From Myxocyprinus asiaticus (lineage: Eukaryota > Chordata > Actinopteri > Cypriniformes > Catostomidae): a stretch of DNA of 64,000 nt. The position numbers and the translations under genes were made by a program. Position 1 is the stretch's first letter. Each line of letters begins with the position of its first letter. Below, in pieces: positions 41,480 to 52,563 of this stretch. The notes under the pieces are model-generated. The model saw only the letters and a list, made by a program, of their open reading frames with translations, searched no databases and was not told the DNA's origin. The DNA lies in NCBI RefSeq assembly GCF_019703515.2, contig NC_059385.1, positions 34,522,001-34,586,000 of the forward strand, written 5' to 3'.

Positions 41480-42291
41480 AAAGCAAACAAAGGGAGTCCA
41501 AAACAGACTACAAATCCCATGAAGCCTTGTTCACTAAAGGATCGAACTCTCAACTCCTATTGGATGAGGCGCACGACAGAACGCACCTCAACCATGACAT
41601 CATCAGGAGTAGAAATACCTCTGAAATGCTTCCGGAATCTGCTTCCAGCAACTTTGCTCGCCGTGTGTAGTTGCAGCTCATCGCTGCTCACAGGTGTAGC
41701 CTCGTGGCACAAGGAAGTAACATCTGACTTGAAACTGTGGCCATACAATCTCCATCTCGCTGGACGAGTTGAGATTACTCTGTGTTCCACCAAACACTCT
41801 AACGGATCCGAAGGAGACCGCCGAGCAATCCGCATCTTCATCCGTTTGCCTGCACAAGTGAAGAGATAAAAGATTTCTCTTCCATCTTCAATCAAGTCGA
41901 CGTCGCTGATTTCTCCGCCAGCCCGCCGAGAATCAGCAGCCGTACCGCCCGCCGACAGGGCGTAAGAGGTTTACTTCTGGGCAGAGATAGAATATTATAG
42001 TGTGTTATTCTTGTGTATCGAGGTTATTGCTTGTACAGTTTACGGACCACCGAGTCCGCTCATTGCAATTAATACTCAGGGTATTAATTATCACGAATTT
42101 GATTTGCTGTATTGTAGTCCAACCACATTGGACTGCTGTGCATTTCCGCCATCGCAGGTGAGACCGGCAAACTGAGTTTATCCATTAAAGAATCAAAGAC
42201 CGCAGAACGGTTTACGAGCCGTCCACCACGTCTCTGAGTGATTAACAACTGCTTTCCCATGATCGCGAAATCGGCTTTGGGGCCGTCACTT

Positions 42292-42326
<35 letters not shown>

Positions 42327-42600
42327 TAACACACACACATGCGACCCCTCACAAACATTCTCGCACACATTTATGGCTAGTAGATAGCTTCGTGATAAAG
42401 CTCAGCTTTGTCCCTAAGCTACCATTGACTGGTTTCTCTCCGCCCACATCCGTGGCCATATTCTCTGGCCGGTAGTCTCACGTGACACTCTCCACGAGAG
42501 TCACGTCCGCCATTTTGTGCGCGTCCCTCCTTACACACACACACACACACACACTCTCACACACACACACACACCCTCATGTGTTATAATCATATCACTG
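41480..42600. other. GC-richer unassigned block with (CT)n and (AC)n tracts
   Basis: Stands out from its AT-rich surroundings by CpG-containing sequence (for example 41886-41965) and by microsatellites: (CT)n at 42294-42322 and (AC)n at 42533-42575. Short open stretches on both strands (41519-41869, 41557-41895) have no recognisable family. It may be an LTR or leader of a retroelement or a lost promoter; no support for either was found. Confidence 0.35.
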
Positions 42601-43309
42601 TTTAGTTTGTAGTTGTAAATCGGAAGTTTATTGACTGTATTGTATTAATTATTAATTGATATTACTGCATAAATAAACTTTGTCATATTACAAAGAGAAA
42701 TGTTTTGGTTTGTTTTGCATACACCTGTGTCATGCTGACGGGATGTCAGTGCTCGAATTCAAGCCTTCATTCATTGTTTTTTCCCGGAAATCGATATTCT
42801 TCGGATGTCGATTTTTCTAAGAAAACAATCTAATATTGTTATACTATCTGTTTATTAGTCCCTGATTCCAGGGTGGTGCCCCGTCAATATTAATCCTTAT
42901 AAATATGCTATTGATTTTTGATAATTGATAATTATCTTTGATGATTGTTGAATTTGAATGATCAATAAGCTAGTGTTAATTTTAATTAATGTTTCATCGA
43001 TGTTAATGATTAGTGATTATCTTTGATAATTGTTGATTTAAAGGATTAAAAAAAACTAACATTGATTCTCATCAATGTTCTATTGATTTTAATAATTAAT
43101 AATTATCTTTGATAATTATTAATTATTGCTAATAACCAAACCCGCTCCTAAACGTAGCGCACTAAATTTACTGGAGCCCCATATGAGGTTTTAATGAGTT
43201 AGATTCAATTAATTAATTAAATATTAATTAATAACTAAAAAAATTATTATCAATTATTTCTGATCGTAACACTGATCTAAACAACCAGTAAAGCCCTACA
43301 GAACCGTTT

Positions 43310-43432
43310 GTAGATCGAGCCTTCTCTGTTGTTGCCCCCAAATTCTGGAACAGTCTCCCTTCACACGTAAGGTCTGCCCCATCTTAAGCCATTTTTAAAT
43401 CTTCTCTTAAAACTTGTCTGATCAGGCCATTT
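43310..43432 (+). mobile_element. L2/CR1-type LINE ORF2 C-terminal scrap
   Basis: Plus-strand reading DRAFSVVAPKFWNSLPSHVR SAPS-stop-AIFKSSLKTCL, the AFSVxAPxLWNxLPxxIR...FKxxLKTxL ending typical of L2/CR1-type LINE polyproteins in fish. It is the piece expected downstream of the RT remnant at 39950-40575, some 2.7 kb away. Confidence 0.65.
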
Positions 43433-44542
43433 CGGCGCAATTAACAGAACTGTTTTCATGTCCTCTCTGACTTTGCTGATAACAAAATGAAGGGAGTCGC
43501 ACCGAGGGAAAAGCATACTTGCGTTTCGCTGGCCATTTGTGAACCAGCTCATCCACACCCAGCTGGGATTGGGACATGGAGTACCAGAGGGGACAGTGGC
43601 CATTCTCCGCTTATAATAATAAAACAAAATCTTGGGTAGGCCCAACCCACCTTTGTCAATCGGCATATGTAACTTATTGAAATTTAACCTGGCACGCTTA
43701 CCATTCCAAATGAAGGACTTTGCTATGCTATCAAATTGCTTGAAATAAGAGAGGGGGACAACTATAGGGAGAGACTGTAACAGGTAGTTGAATTTTGGAA
43801 TACAATTCATTTTAATTACATTAACCTTCCCAATCATCGATAAGTGTAATGAAGCCCACCTGTCCACATCATTCGAAAACCTTTTTATTAAGGGATCAAA
43901 ATTAACTCTGACTAAATCAGACAAATTTGCTGGGAATAAAATTCCCAAATACTTAATGCCCTGTTTGGGCCACTGGAAGGCACCCGGCTGGAAGGCCGTT
44001 ACTGGGCAGTACGCTGTCAAAGCCAAAGCTTCAGATTTAGACCAACTGACTTTGTATCCTGAGAACTTGGAAAAGGAATTAATAATTCTGTGGGGGCAAG
44101 GCATAGATCTAGTGGGGTTGGAGACGAATAATAAAATATAATCTGCGTAAAGCAGAAGCTGATGCGCCACACCTCCCGCAATCACCCCTGGAAAATCATC
44201 CTCCTTTCTTATCGCGGCTGCTAATGGTTCCAGGGCAAGACAGAATAATAATGGGGAAAGAGGGCAACCCTGCCGAGTGCCCCTATTCAGAGTAAAATAA
44301 TCTGAAATTAATACATATGTTTGTACCGCTGCTACAGGGTGATTATAAAGTAACTTAATCCAACCAATAAATGTACTCCTGAACCCATACATTTCCAAAA
44401 TCTTAAAAAGATAATTCCATTCTACCATATCAAACGCCTTTTTGGTGTCAAGTGAGATGGCAGCGACCGGAGACTGACTTATTGAAATTTCATTAAGTCT
44501 CATTAATATCATGTGGTCAGTAGCGAATACGCTACTGACCAC
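43361..44542 (-). pseudogene. L1 reverse transcriptase of copy K, chimeric end
   Basis: 393 open codons. RT motifs [32 protein letters not shown] and QLLLYADYILLF are visible: the second catalytic Asp of YADD is Tyr, which would abolish polymerase activity. The N-terminus is scrambled by a 29-bp inverted duplication (44497-44558), and the last 80 or so codons are foreign (DIRS-like). Confidence 0.82.
43433..43605 (-). mobile_element. Possible DIRS-like retroelement scrap
   Basis: Minus-strand reading with SLHFVISKVREDMKTVLLIA PKWPDQ, resembling the VREDxxxxLLIAPxWPxxPW stretch of DIRS-type (tyrosine-recombinase) retroelements. It is fused in frame to the L1 ORF2 of copy K (after LPKILFYYY), so it marks the truncated 3' end of that L1. 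Confidence 0.35.
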
Positions 44543-47500
44543 ATGATATTGATGAGACGCCTGATGTTATCAGAAGAGCTGCGGCCCCGAATAAACCCTA
44601 CCTGATCTATATGTATAAGAGATGTCATAACTTTACTTAATTGGTTAGCCAAAATTTTTTACAAAATATTTACATCTAGTTGGATCAGGGAGATTGGACG
44701 GTAACTTTTACACTCGCTTGGATCTTTGTCCTTTTTAAGAATCAGACTGATCCGGGCTTGTGTCATGGTTGGAGGAAGCTTTCCATTCTTTAATGATTCA
44801 GTATAAACTTCTAACAAAAGTGGAGCCAGTTCTGTAGCATAGGATCTAAAAAATTCTGTGGCAAAACCATCTGTTCACGGAGCCTTGCCAATAGGTAGGG
44901 ACTTAATTACCTCGTCAAGCTCTTCCAAGGTTATCTCAGAACCAAGAGCATTTTTTTGCTCAGTCTTCAGTTTAGGAAGAACTAATGGTTCCACAAAGTT
45001 TCTAATATCTTCATCAGTAAACGAAGATGTGGAACTATAAAGGTCAAGATAGAATTCTTTAAAGGCATTATTAATATCAATGGCTGAGGTAAATATTTCA
45101 CCACCAGCAGATTTCACTAAGGGAATGATAGAAAAAGACTCTCTCTGCTTTATATATCTAGCCAAAAGTTTTCCTGCTTTGTCCCCCAACTCAAAGTATG
45201 ACTGTCTTGCCCTGAATAACCAAAACTCCACTTTCTGCGACAAAATAGTATTATATCTATATTTCAATCGGGTCAATTCTCTAAGGCCATCAGATGGCAT
45301 ACGGCGCTTCAGCTCTGCCTCTGCACTTTTAATATTTCCTTCCAACTCCACGAGTTCTCGTGCTTTGGATTTTTTGATGAATGAGGCATACTGTATGATC
45401 CGACCCCTAAGAACTGCCTTAAGTGCCTCCCAAGCCACGCCCAGAGAGGATACTGAGGACCAGTTGGTCTCCATATAAACACTGATTTCAGTCTTTAACA
45501 TTTGTTGGAAATCAGGATTTTGCAAAAGGGATACATTAAAGCGCCAACTATATGATTTCTTTTTCTCTATATGTGGCAACACCTCTAAACTCACCAGGGT
45601 GTGATCCGAGACTAAAATGTTTCCAACTGAGCAATCAACAACAGATGAAATGAGGGATTTTTATATATATATATAAAATCTATTCTAGAATAAATCTTAT
45701 GGACTGATGAAAAAAATGTATAGTCTCTACCAGATGGGTTCAAAAGTCTCCAAATATCTGTAAGACCAAGATTTTTACACATCCTGTGAAGCATCAGTGT
45801 TCTCTAGGGGGCTTACACATTTTTGCTTCACTATGATCAATAACTGAGTCCATCAAAAGATTAAAGTCTCCTCCCAAAATTATATCATGAGAAGTGCCAG
45901 CGGCTTGCAACATCCCTTCAAGATCTATAAAAAAGCCCTGATCATCAGCGTTAGGTGCGTAAATATTAGCCAAAATCAGGCTTTGCCCCTGAATTTCTGC
46001 TAAAACAATAATGACTTCCATTAAACTGTTTGAGAAATTTGAATTGTAAATGTTTATTTACCAATATAATGACTCCCTTGCTCTTACTTGAGCCAACACT
46101 AAAGAAAATATGTCCACCCCATATCTTCCCAAATGTTTCAGCTTCCTGCGGGGAAAGATGTGTTTCTTGAAGAAAGACTATATCATATTTCTTATGTTTA
46201 AGAAAATAAATAACCTTCCTTCTTTTTATGGGGTGCCCCAACTCATTCACATTCCACGTGAAGAGAGACAATCCACTCAAATTAACATTTGACATTTTGA
46301 TATAATAGAAAAAAAAATTGTGTGCCAAAAACAAAATTATGAAGACCACATTTCAACATTAATGCAACAATAAAACCCCGAACTTCCCCCGAATAAAACA
46401 AACAGAAAAAAGAAAAATGTGCGCATTAACCCCGCGCACGACAGCGCCAATCCCTTTAAACTCAAGGAGTTCATGTATGCCTACGAGAGCCACAACTTTG
46501 CCATTGGATTGCTCAATTTTGCCTCACAAATTTGTAAGGCAAAATTACATAACATCAAATATTTTGCAAAACAAACCCCAGCCAATAGGCAGAATAAACA
46601 CAAAGAACATGTAGACTCATTCACAGAACTGTTTCGAAGGTGTGTTCCTTCACAAAACAAATTCCAGCCGATATAAAGCCGTTCAGTTTCCTCGGTCAGA
46701 CAAACGAATCTTCAGTGAGCCAGCTGATGAGTGCAGCAGATGATGTAATCATTCCAATGCCCCATGAAAATACTCCACATATCGTACTCCAGCCAACAGG
46801 AGGCATAAGCACAAAGAACTGACTGATTCATCCATAACTGTCCCAAAGTAATGTTATTTAACAAAACAAGCTCCAGCCACTAGGCGGAACCAGCACAAAA
46901 GGAAACGAAACACGCATCCCGGTTCCTCGGATAGTCAAGAGTCACAAGATTCACTCGGAGGCCGCATAAAAGTATATCCCATGATTTACACAGTCCGCCA
47001 ACTTTATAAAAGACATCCTTTGTGTGGGCATGTAGATATTTTGCGGTCATCCGTTCATTATAAAAGTGATCTTCCGTCAATGCAAAAGTTTCTTTAAGGA
47101 AAAGTGTTAATCCACAAAACAAAACAAACTCCAACCACTCGGCGGAGCCAACGCAAAAGGAAACAAAAATGGCGCCCAGCTTTCTCCGAAAGCCAGAGTA
47201 TGTACAGTGAGTCAATCCACTCACAAGAAAAACACCCAATGGTTACTCACCCATTGTTTCAATAAAAGACATTGCCTGATTAGGACATGTAAATACTTTG
47301 CTGCCGTCCTTGGTGTTTATTCTCAGTCTGGCTGGAAACATCAGAGCAAAAGTGATCTTCCGTTGATGTAAGAGTTTCTTGCATTCCCTAAACCGATCGC
47401 GTTTCTCTCTTGTCGAGTTCGCAAAGAACAAGAAAATATTGTAATTCTTCCAAGAAAGCTTTCCTTTGTTCCTCACCTGGCGCAACACAAGATCTTTATC

Positions 47501-48199
47501 GGATGATCTCAAAAATTTGGCCAGAATCGATCGGGGCCTGTCTCCCTCAGCAGATCTGTGAGCTGGGACTCTGTGAGCTTGCTCGATTTCCAGCTTGTGG
47601 CCTGTTATGACTCGGGAAAAGCTCCTCTAGGAATTTCACCATATCACTGCCCTCCTCATGCTCAGGAATTCCAACAATTCGAATGTTATTCCTGCGGCTT
47701 CTATTCTCAAGATCTTCAAGCTTTTCAAGAACACGTTTCAAATCAACTTTGGTCGCGGGCGGATTAGCGGCTAATTCTGTTCTCTCTGATGACTCCAAAA
47801 AATCGATTCATTTTTCAACATCTGTCACTCTTGTGACTAGCTCCATCACCGTAATCGATCGACGTATTAAAGCGAGATCCTCCAAGTCCGCAAATACCTT
47901 CGTCAACATCACCGACATGTTGGACAGTTGACGCTGGATTCCTTCTCCTGCCGCGCCATCCAAATCGAGTCCCCGGTCCACAGGCCTGTCTGAGCTTTCA
48001 TCTTGAACCCATAAGTGTCTTTTAATGTCTCCAGAGCCCAAGGATTTTGAATTCTTTGCCATGTTTACCTCAAATAGTAAATGTGTAACTAGGTGTATCG
48101 AATTTCACCAGATTATATCATGAAAATAACAAAAAAAAATTAGCAAAGTGCGCAGAGCTGTCTCTCACACGTTTCCCCTTCGCATGGGGTTGCCGTACC
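43606..48199 (-). mobile_element. L1-like LINE, minus strand (copy K)
   Basis: About 4.6 kb. The 5'UTR lies near 48199-48063, then ORF1 ([20 protein letters not shown] at 48062 to 47243, broken by indels), a spacer, and ORF2 from about 46302 ([20 protein letters not shown]) to 43606. ORF2 has several frameshifts, an altered catalytic motif (YADY instead of YADD, about 44138) and no 3' tail. It lies between tpm2 and tln1. Confidence 0.82.
44875..45594 (-). pseudogene. L1 ORF2 central part (copy K)
   Basis: 239 open codons between endonuclease and [48 protein letters not shown] and [19 protein letters not shown]. Equivalent to 26194-25665 of copy H. The GKxPGPDG entry to the RT domain is changed to GKAPstop. 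Confidence 0.8.
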
Positions 48200-48232
48200 T
48201 GTTCTCTCTCTTTTATTAAAATATTTGTTAAA

Positions 48233-50545
48233 GAGGAGTCACGTGACATTATGCGAGGGTTGATTGCTTGAAGGTGAGCTCTGCTTAAACTTTGCTACAA
48301 TTATACTTTTAAGCAATTTTTAACCAGTGAGAACTGTAATAGTTTTGTTTGCTAAAATGCTGGGAGGGCAGGATGTCGAAAAATTTGAAATCGTCTGTCT
48401 GTGGGGATATTAAAAGGCACTTACGCTCTCACGCGTCGGACGACTCACAGGATCAAGATGGCTGTTGATAGTGGCAGTGAGCTTCATAATGTAGGTTGGG
48501 ATATCTCAAACATTTATGCAGCGCTGACGAAAATCTCAACCGACATGGAGGGCCTCGCAGAGATACATTTAGCGATCACATCTATGGAGGCGAAACTTTC
48601 CACCCTGATCACAAGAATGGCCAATGTTGAAAAATGGGTTGAGTTTCTGGTGTTGGCCGAAAGAGAGCTACAGGATAACCTGCCTGCTTACAAGGCTGAT
48701 TTGGAACAGGTGTGGGAAAAACTAGAGGATATGGAAAATCGGAGCAGGCGTAATAATGTTCATTTCCTTGGAATCCCCAAGGGAAAGGAAGGTCAGGATA
48801 TGGTGAAGTTGTTTGACGGGCTTATTCCAAATTTGATCGACACACGGACCGTCGGCTCGAAAATAAGCGTGTGCACAGAGCTCTCGGTCAGCTTCCCCCG
48901 GCAGGTGACAGACCCCGATCAATCCTGGCAAGATTCTTGCGATCGGCTGACAGCTTGTTCTACGAGCGGCGAGGAATAAAGGCAAGTTGTGGTGGGAGGA
49001 CCTCCAGACTTTCCAGACTTTTCTTGATTGACTCAAGCGAACAGGACGGATTCAAAGAGTGTTAAAAAAATTGCTGCACCAACAGAAGGTGAGCTTCACA
49101 CTGCTTTTTCCTTCAAAGCTGAGAACTGATGCCAAGGACGGACGTAAGACTTTTACATGCCCACAACAAGCTATGGCCTTCATTAGATCAATGGTGTGAG
49201 TGGGTAATTTTGCCTTCTCTCGATCAACAATACATACTACACAATAAGCATTTTACTGATGCAGCCTGAGAGGGGTTTTTTTCCCTTTCTTTTTTTTCTC
49301 CCTTTGTTTACTTGCTGTAGAGCTCATTCGTTCACTTTGTGGGTTCGATGTTGTTGTTTACTGGGGCCTATTTTATTTTTATTATTTGTCATTTTATTGA
49401 ACATATTTATGTACAATTTAATAGCATGGTTTATGTTAAGAAAAAAGGAGAAAAAACAAAACAAATAATAATAATAATATATACATATATGTGTAGAAAC
49501 CACTGGACTTGAGCAGTCTGGTAGCAGTAGTGCCGCAGAAAGTCTCATGAGCATGCATGGACCGTTGGATTTCCAAGTGATGGACAGCAGTTGGGACTGT
49601 TATGCACGAGTTTTAAGTGCTTTTTTTCCCTGTTCTTTGGGTTAAGGATGTTGTGGTTACATCAATGTTGGATATAATTTAGCCTTCAAGTATTTGTCTG
49701 ATTTTAGCTCAGACCCTAAAAGATCTATGCCTACCTTCCACAGAATTATTAATTCTTTCTCCAAATTTTCAGGATATAGGGTGAAGTGGTCTAAATCAGA
49801 AGCTCTTGCTCTGACAGCATATTGCCCTGCCATGGCTTTCCAACTTGGCGCCTTTCAATGGCCCAAGCAAGCCATTAAGTATTTTGCCATTTTATTTCCA
49901 GCAAATTTGAGAGATTTATTTAGTTAATTTCGACCCATTAGTGAAAAGGTTCTCATGTGATGTGGATAGATGGGCTTCACTACATTTGTCTATGGCTGGG
50001 AAGGTCAGTGTCATAAAAATGAATTGTATCCCCAAATTAAATTATTTACTGCAGTCTCTCCTGCTAAAAGATCCACTTTCTTATTTTAAACTATTTTTCA
50101 AGTCTTTTATTTAGAATGGTAAACAATCTTGGTTGCATTTCAGTAAGTTACATAGACAAAATGACAAAGGAGGTTTAGGCCTCCCCAAAATGTAGTTTTA
50201 TTACTATGCTTTTAATCTGACATCTGGCCCATTGGTCTCTTCCACCTGAGAGAGAGCCCCTCCCTGGTACAACATTGAACGGGCGGTCCTTACCCCAATC
50301 TCACCATTGCAAAATCTCTCTATCAAATTGCCTAAAGTAAAAATGCATCCCATTATTTCACACATGCAGTATGGACAAAGGTTTTCCGTATGTTCAATTT
50401 TGATACTTACCTAAATGTTTCCTGAAGTATATGGCTGAACCCCAATTTATGCATTAAGTCCACCTTTTGCTGGAACGAATGAATTGAGAGGGGTGTTGCT
50501 ACACTTCGTGACCTTTATGAAAACTGAGCTTTGAGATCATTTGAA
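48233..50545 (+). mobile_element. L1-like LINE, plus strand, internally deleted (copy L)
   Basis: The 5'UTR begins near CACGTGACATTATGCGAGGG; ORF1 from ATG 48373 ([20 protein letters not shown]) to about 49200. After the spacer, sequence jumps at about 49680 to the RT C-terminal region ([20 protein letters not shown]) and runs to about 50545 in decayed frames. The endonuclease and most of the RT are missing. It belongs to a more divergent subfamily than F, H, I, J and K. Confidence 0.78.
48401..48979 (+). pseudogene. L1 ORF1 protein (copy L), frameshifted
   Basis: 192 open codons: coiled coil (LTKISTDMEGLAEIHLAITS, ITRMANVEKWVEFLVLAERE) and RRM-like core ([23 protein letters not shown]). The frame is lost after IPNLIDTRTV, and the C-terminal domain (FTCPQQAMAFI, about 49150-49195) is in another frame. 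Confidence 0.78.
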
Positions 50546-50744
50546 AATATATTACAGTAATTTAGGATTTCTAGGTCTCAATTTTTCAGGTATTTACGGT
50601 CACTATTGGCTTGCTCACCAGGTAGTTTGTAAGGCACTATTCTTGGTAAAGCTGCTTTGGAACAATATTTATTGTGAAAAGTGCTGCTAATTCTATGCGA
50701 ATAGCACTTATGATTTAACTTTTGAACTCTTGACTTAAAGAAAT

Positions 50745-51295
50745 GCATGACTTTATTCAGCAGAACAAAAATTAAGATTTTTAATTTTCTCAGCTCTGTT
50801 GGTCCATACAATGCAAGTAAATGGTGACCAGAACTCAGAAGGTTTAAAAATGACATAAAGGAAGCATAAAAGTAATCCGTATAACTCCAGTGGTTAAATC
50901 CATATCTTTTGAAGCAATATGATAGGTGTGGGTGGGAAACAGATCAATATTTAAGTCCTTTTATGCTAACAATCTCCACCTTTGACCATCCCCAACCAGT
51001 AGGTGGTCGAGTGTGAAAGTCACTTCCACACCAGAATGTAGAAGTAAAAGTGTAGATTTACAGTTAAAGAAGGACTTAAATATTGACCTGTTTCTCAACT
51101 ACACCTATCATACCACTTCAGAAGATATGTATTTAACCACTGGAGTCTTAAGGATTACTTTTATACTGCCTTTTGGGCCTTCAACGTTCTGTTCACCATT
51201 CACTTGCATTGTGAAGACCAACAGAACTGAGATATTCTTTTAAAAATCTTCGTTTGTGTTTTGCAGAAGAAAGTCATACACATTTGGGATGCATT
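50745..51295. repeat. Palindromic dispersed repeat (copy 2)
   Basis: Arms of about 215 bp (roughly 50751-50965 and 51075-51290) are imperfect inverted copies: CTCAGCTCTGTTGGTCCATA CAATGCAAGTAAATGG pairs with CCATTCACTTGCATTGTGAA GACCAACAGAACTGAG; GATCAATATTTAAGTCCTTT pairs with AAGGACTTAAATATTGACCT. Same family as 35935-36495. Probably a foldback or non-autonomous DNA transposon. Confidence 0.7.
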
Positions 51296-52428
51296 TAAGT
51301 GTTACCGGTCTATGAGAAGTCTTTCAGGTATAGTAAATTACAATGTTCATCACCAGCACCACTGTATCTTTAAAAAAAAACAAATGAAACATGATTTCTT
51401 TGGAAAACAGTGAATTTATGAGTTTTTAGTTAAACATGACTAATTGCATTTGCATATTTAAGGTGAGAAAACTGTTAACAAAAATACAGTTATAAAATAT
51501 AGAGAAAAGGCAGTAATGGTGAAAACTCAAGCAGTTTATGCATTTGAGCCATTAATAACAGTCTCAATAATGTTCTCTACAATCACTCTGAATTTTCTTT
51601 GATTAACACAACAATTTTAATTAATAACCAATTCTTCTGTTACAAATAATTGTTTGAGATCTAATCATCATCTGTATGGGAATTTAATGAACACTGAATT
51701 GCAAAAAAACAAACAAACAAACAAACATGTAAATATGGCTTTATGCTTTATAAAAGTTATAATTTTTATAGAAATGCCAGAAGACCAAAATGTTAACACA
51801 AACATTGATAAACATTGTAATAAATTTAATAGTAGATACCATTTGTAACATTTCAAAGCTTTATGATTCTTTTCTTTAGAAAGTGATATGATTTCTCTCT
51901 ATGAATTCTATCAACGCAAAGGTAATCATTGCACCACTGGTCCAGATTGCCACAGAAAAGGAAAAATAAAAAATAAGGAAGAATCGCTGTCAACTCTCAG
52001 AACAACAGAAGATGCCTATACATCCTCCAAAAATATAGAAATTCATGTCATCTTTAAAAAGCTTACCAGACAAACACTGTTTGGCCCTGCCAGGAACATG
52101 GCATGTGAATGAAGCAAATGTGCTTAAAAAATACTGCTGATCTAAACTATCTAGTACTGAACTTTTTCTTACATAGGTCTATTAGAAGCTATTAAAAATG
52201 ACTTGCATATGCGGCACATTATTCAAATAAATCCAAAACAATAAAGCTAAATAGAAAATCTGGCATGGCAATAATCATAAAAGTGACAGAAATAAACAAA
52301 ATACTTTTAAAATAGACATCCTGATACATTGTTCACTTTGTACTCATTGCATATCTTTCATTTATCTTCCCGTTATCCGTGTAGCTCATGAATCCATGTA
52401 GAAAGGCTCTTTTAGTCTCTGTTGTGTC
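51296..52428 (-). other. tln1 3'UTR and downstream sequence
   Basis: Directly after the talin stop codon on the minus strand. AT-rich; presumably holds the 3'UTR and polyadenylation site, but several weak candidates exist and none stood out. No other gene was seen. Confidence 0.45.
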
Positions 52429-52563
52429 TCACTGCTCCTGTCCGTCCTCTCTCAGCTCTGATGGCAGGAACTTGTACTGCTGCTGTCTGATCATTGCCAG
52501 CTTTTTCCGGGCTTCTTCCAGCTCTCTCTCCTTCCTCAGCATCTCCTCCTGAGCAGCAATGAT
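52429..52563 (-). CDS. tln1: tln1 last coding exon with stop
   Basis: 135 bp: 44 codons plus TGA. It reads [20 protein letters not shown] then [20 protein letters not shown] and GQEQ. The acceptor is CTCAG|A after a (TG)n tract. It is the C-terminal dimerisation helix. The tail is longer than human talin-1, which as I recall it ends SELRDEH. No confident polyadenylation site was assigned downstream. Confidence 0.93.
   Translation of the reverse strand: MIAAQEEMLRKERELEEARKKLAMIRQQQYKFLPSELREDGQEQ

Noticed and set aside
41519..41895. Overlapping open frames on both strands in the GC-richer block
   Set aside because: No recognisable motif and no codon-use or homology support; the overlap of sense and antisense openness is expected in GC-richer sequence.
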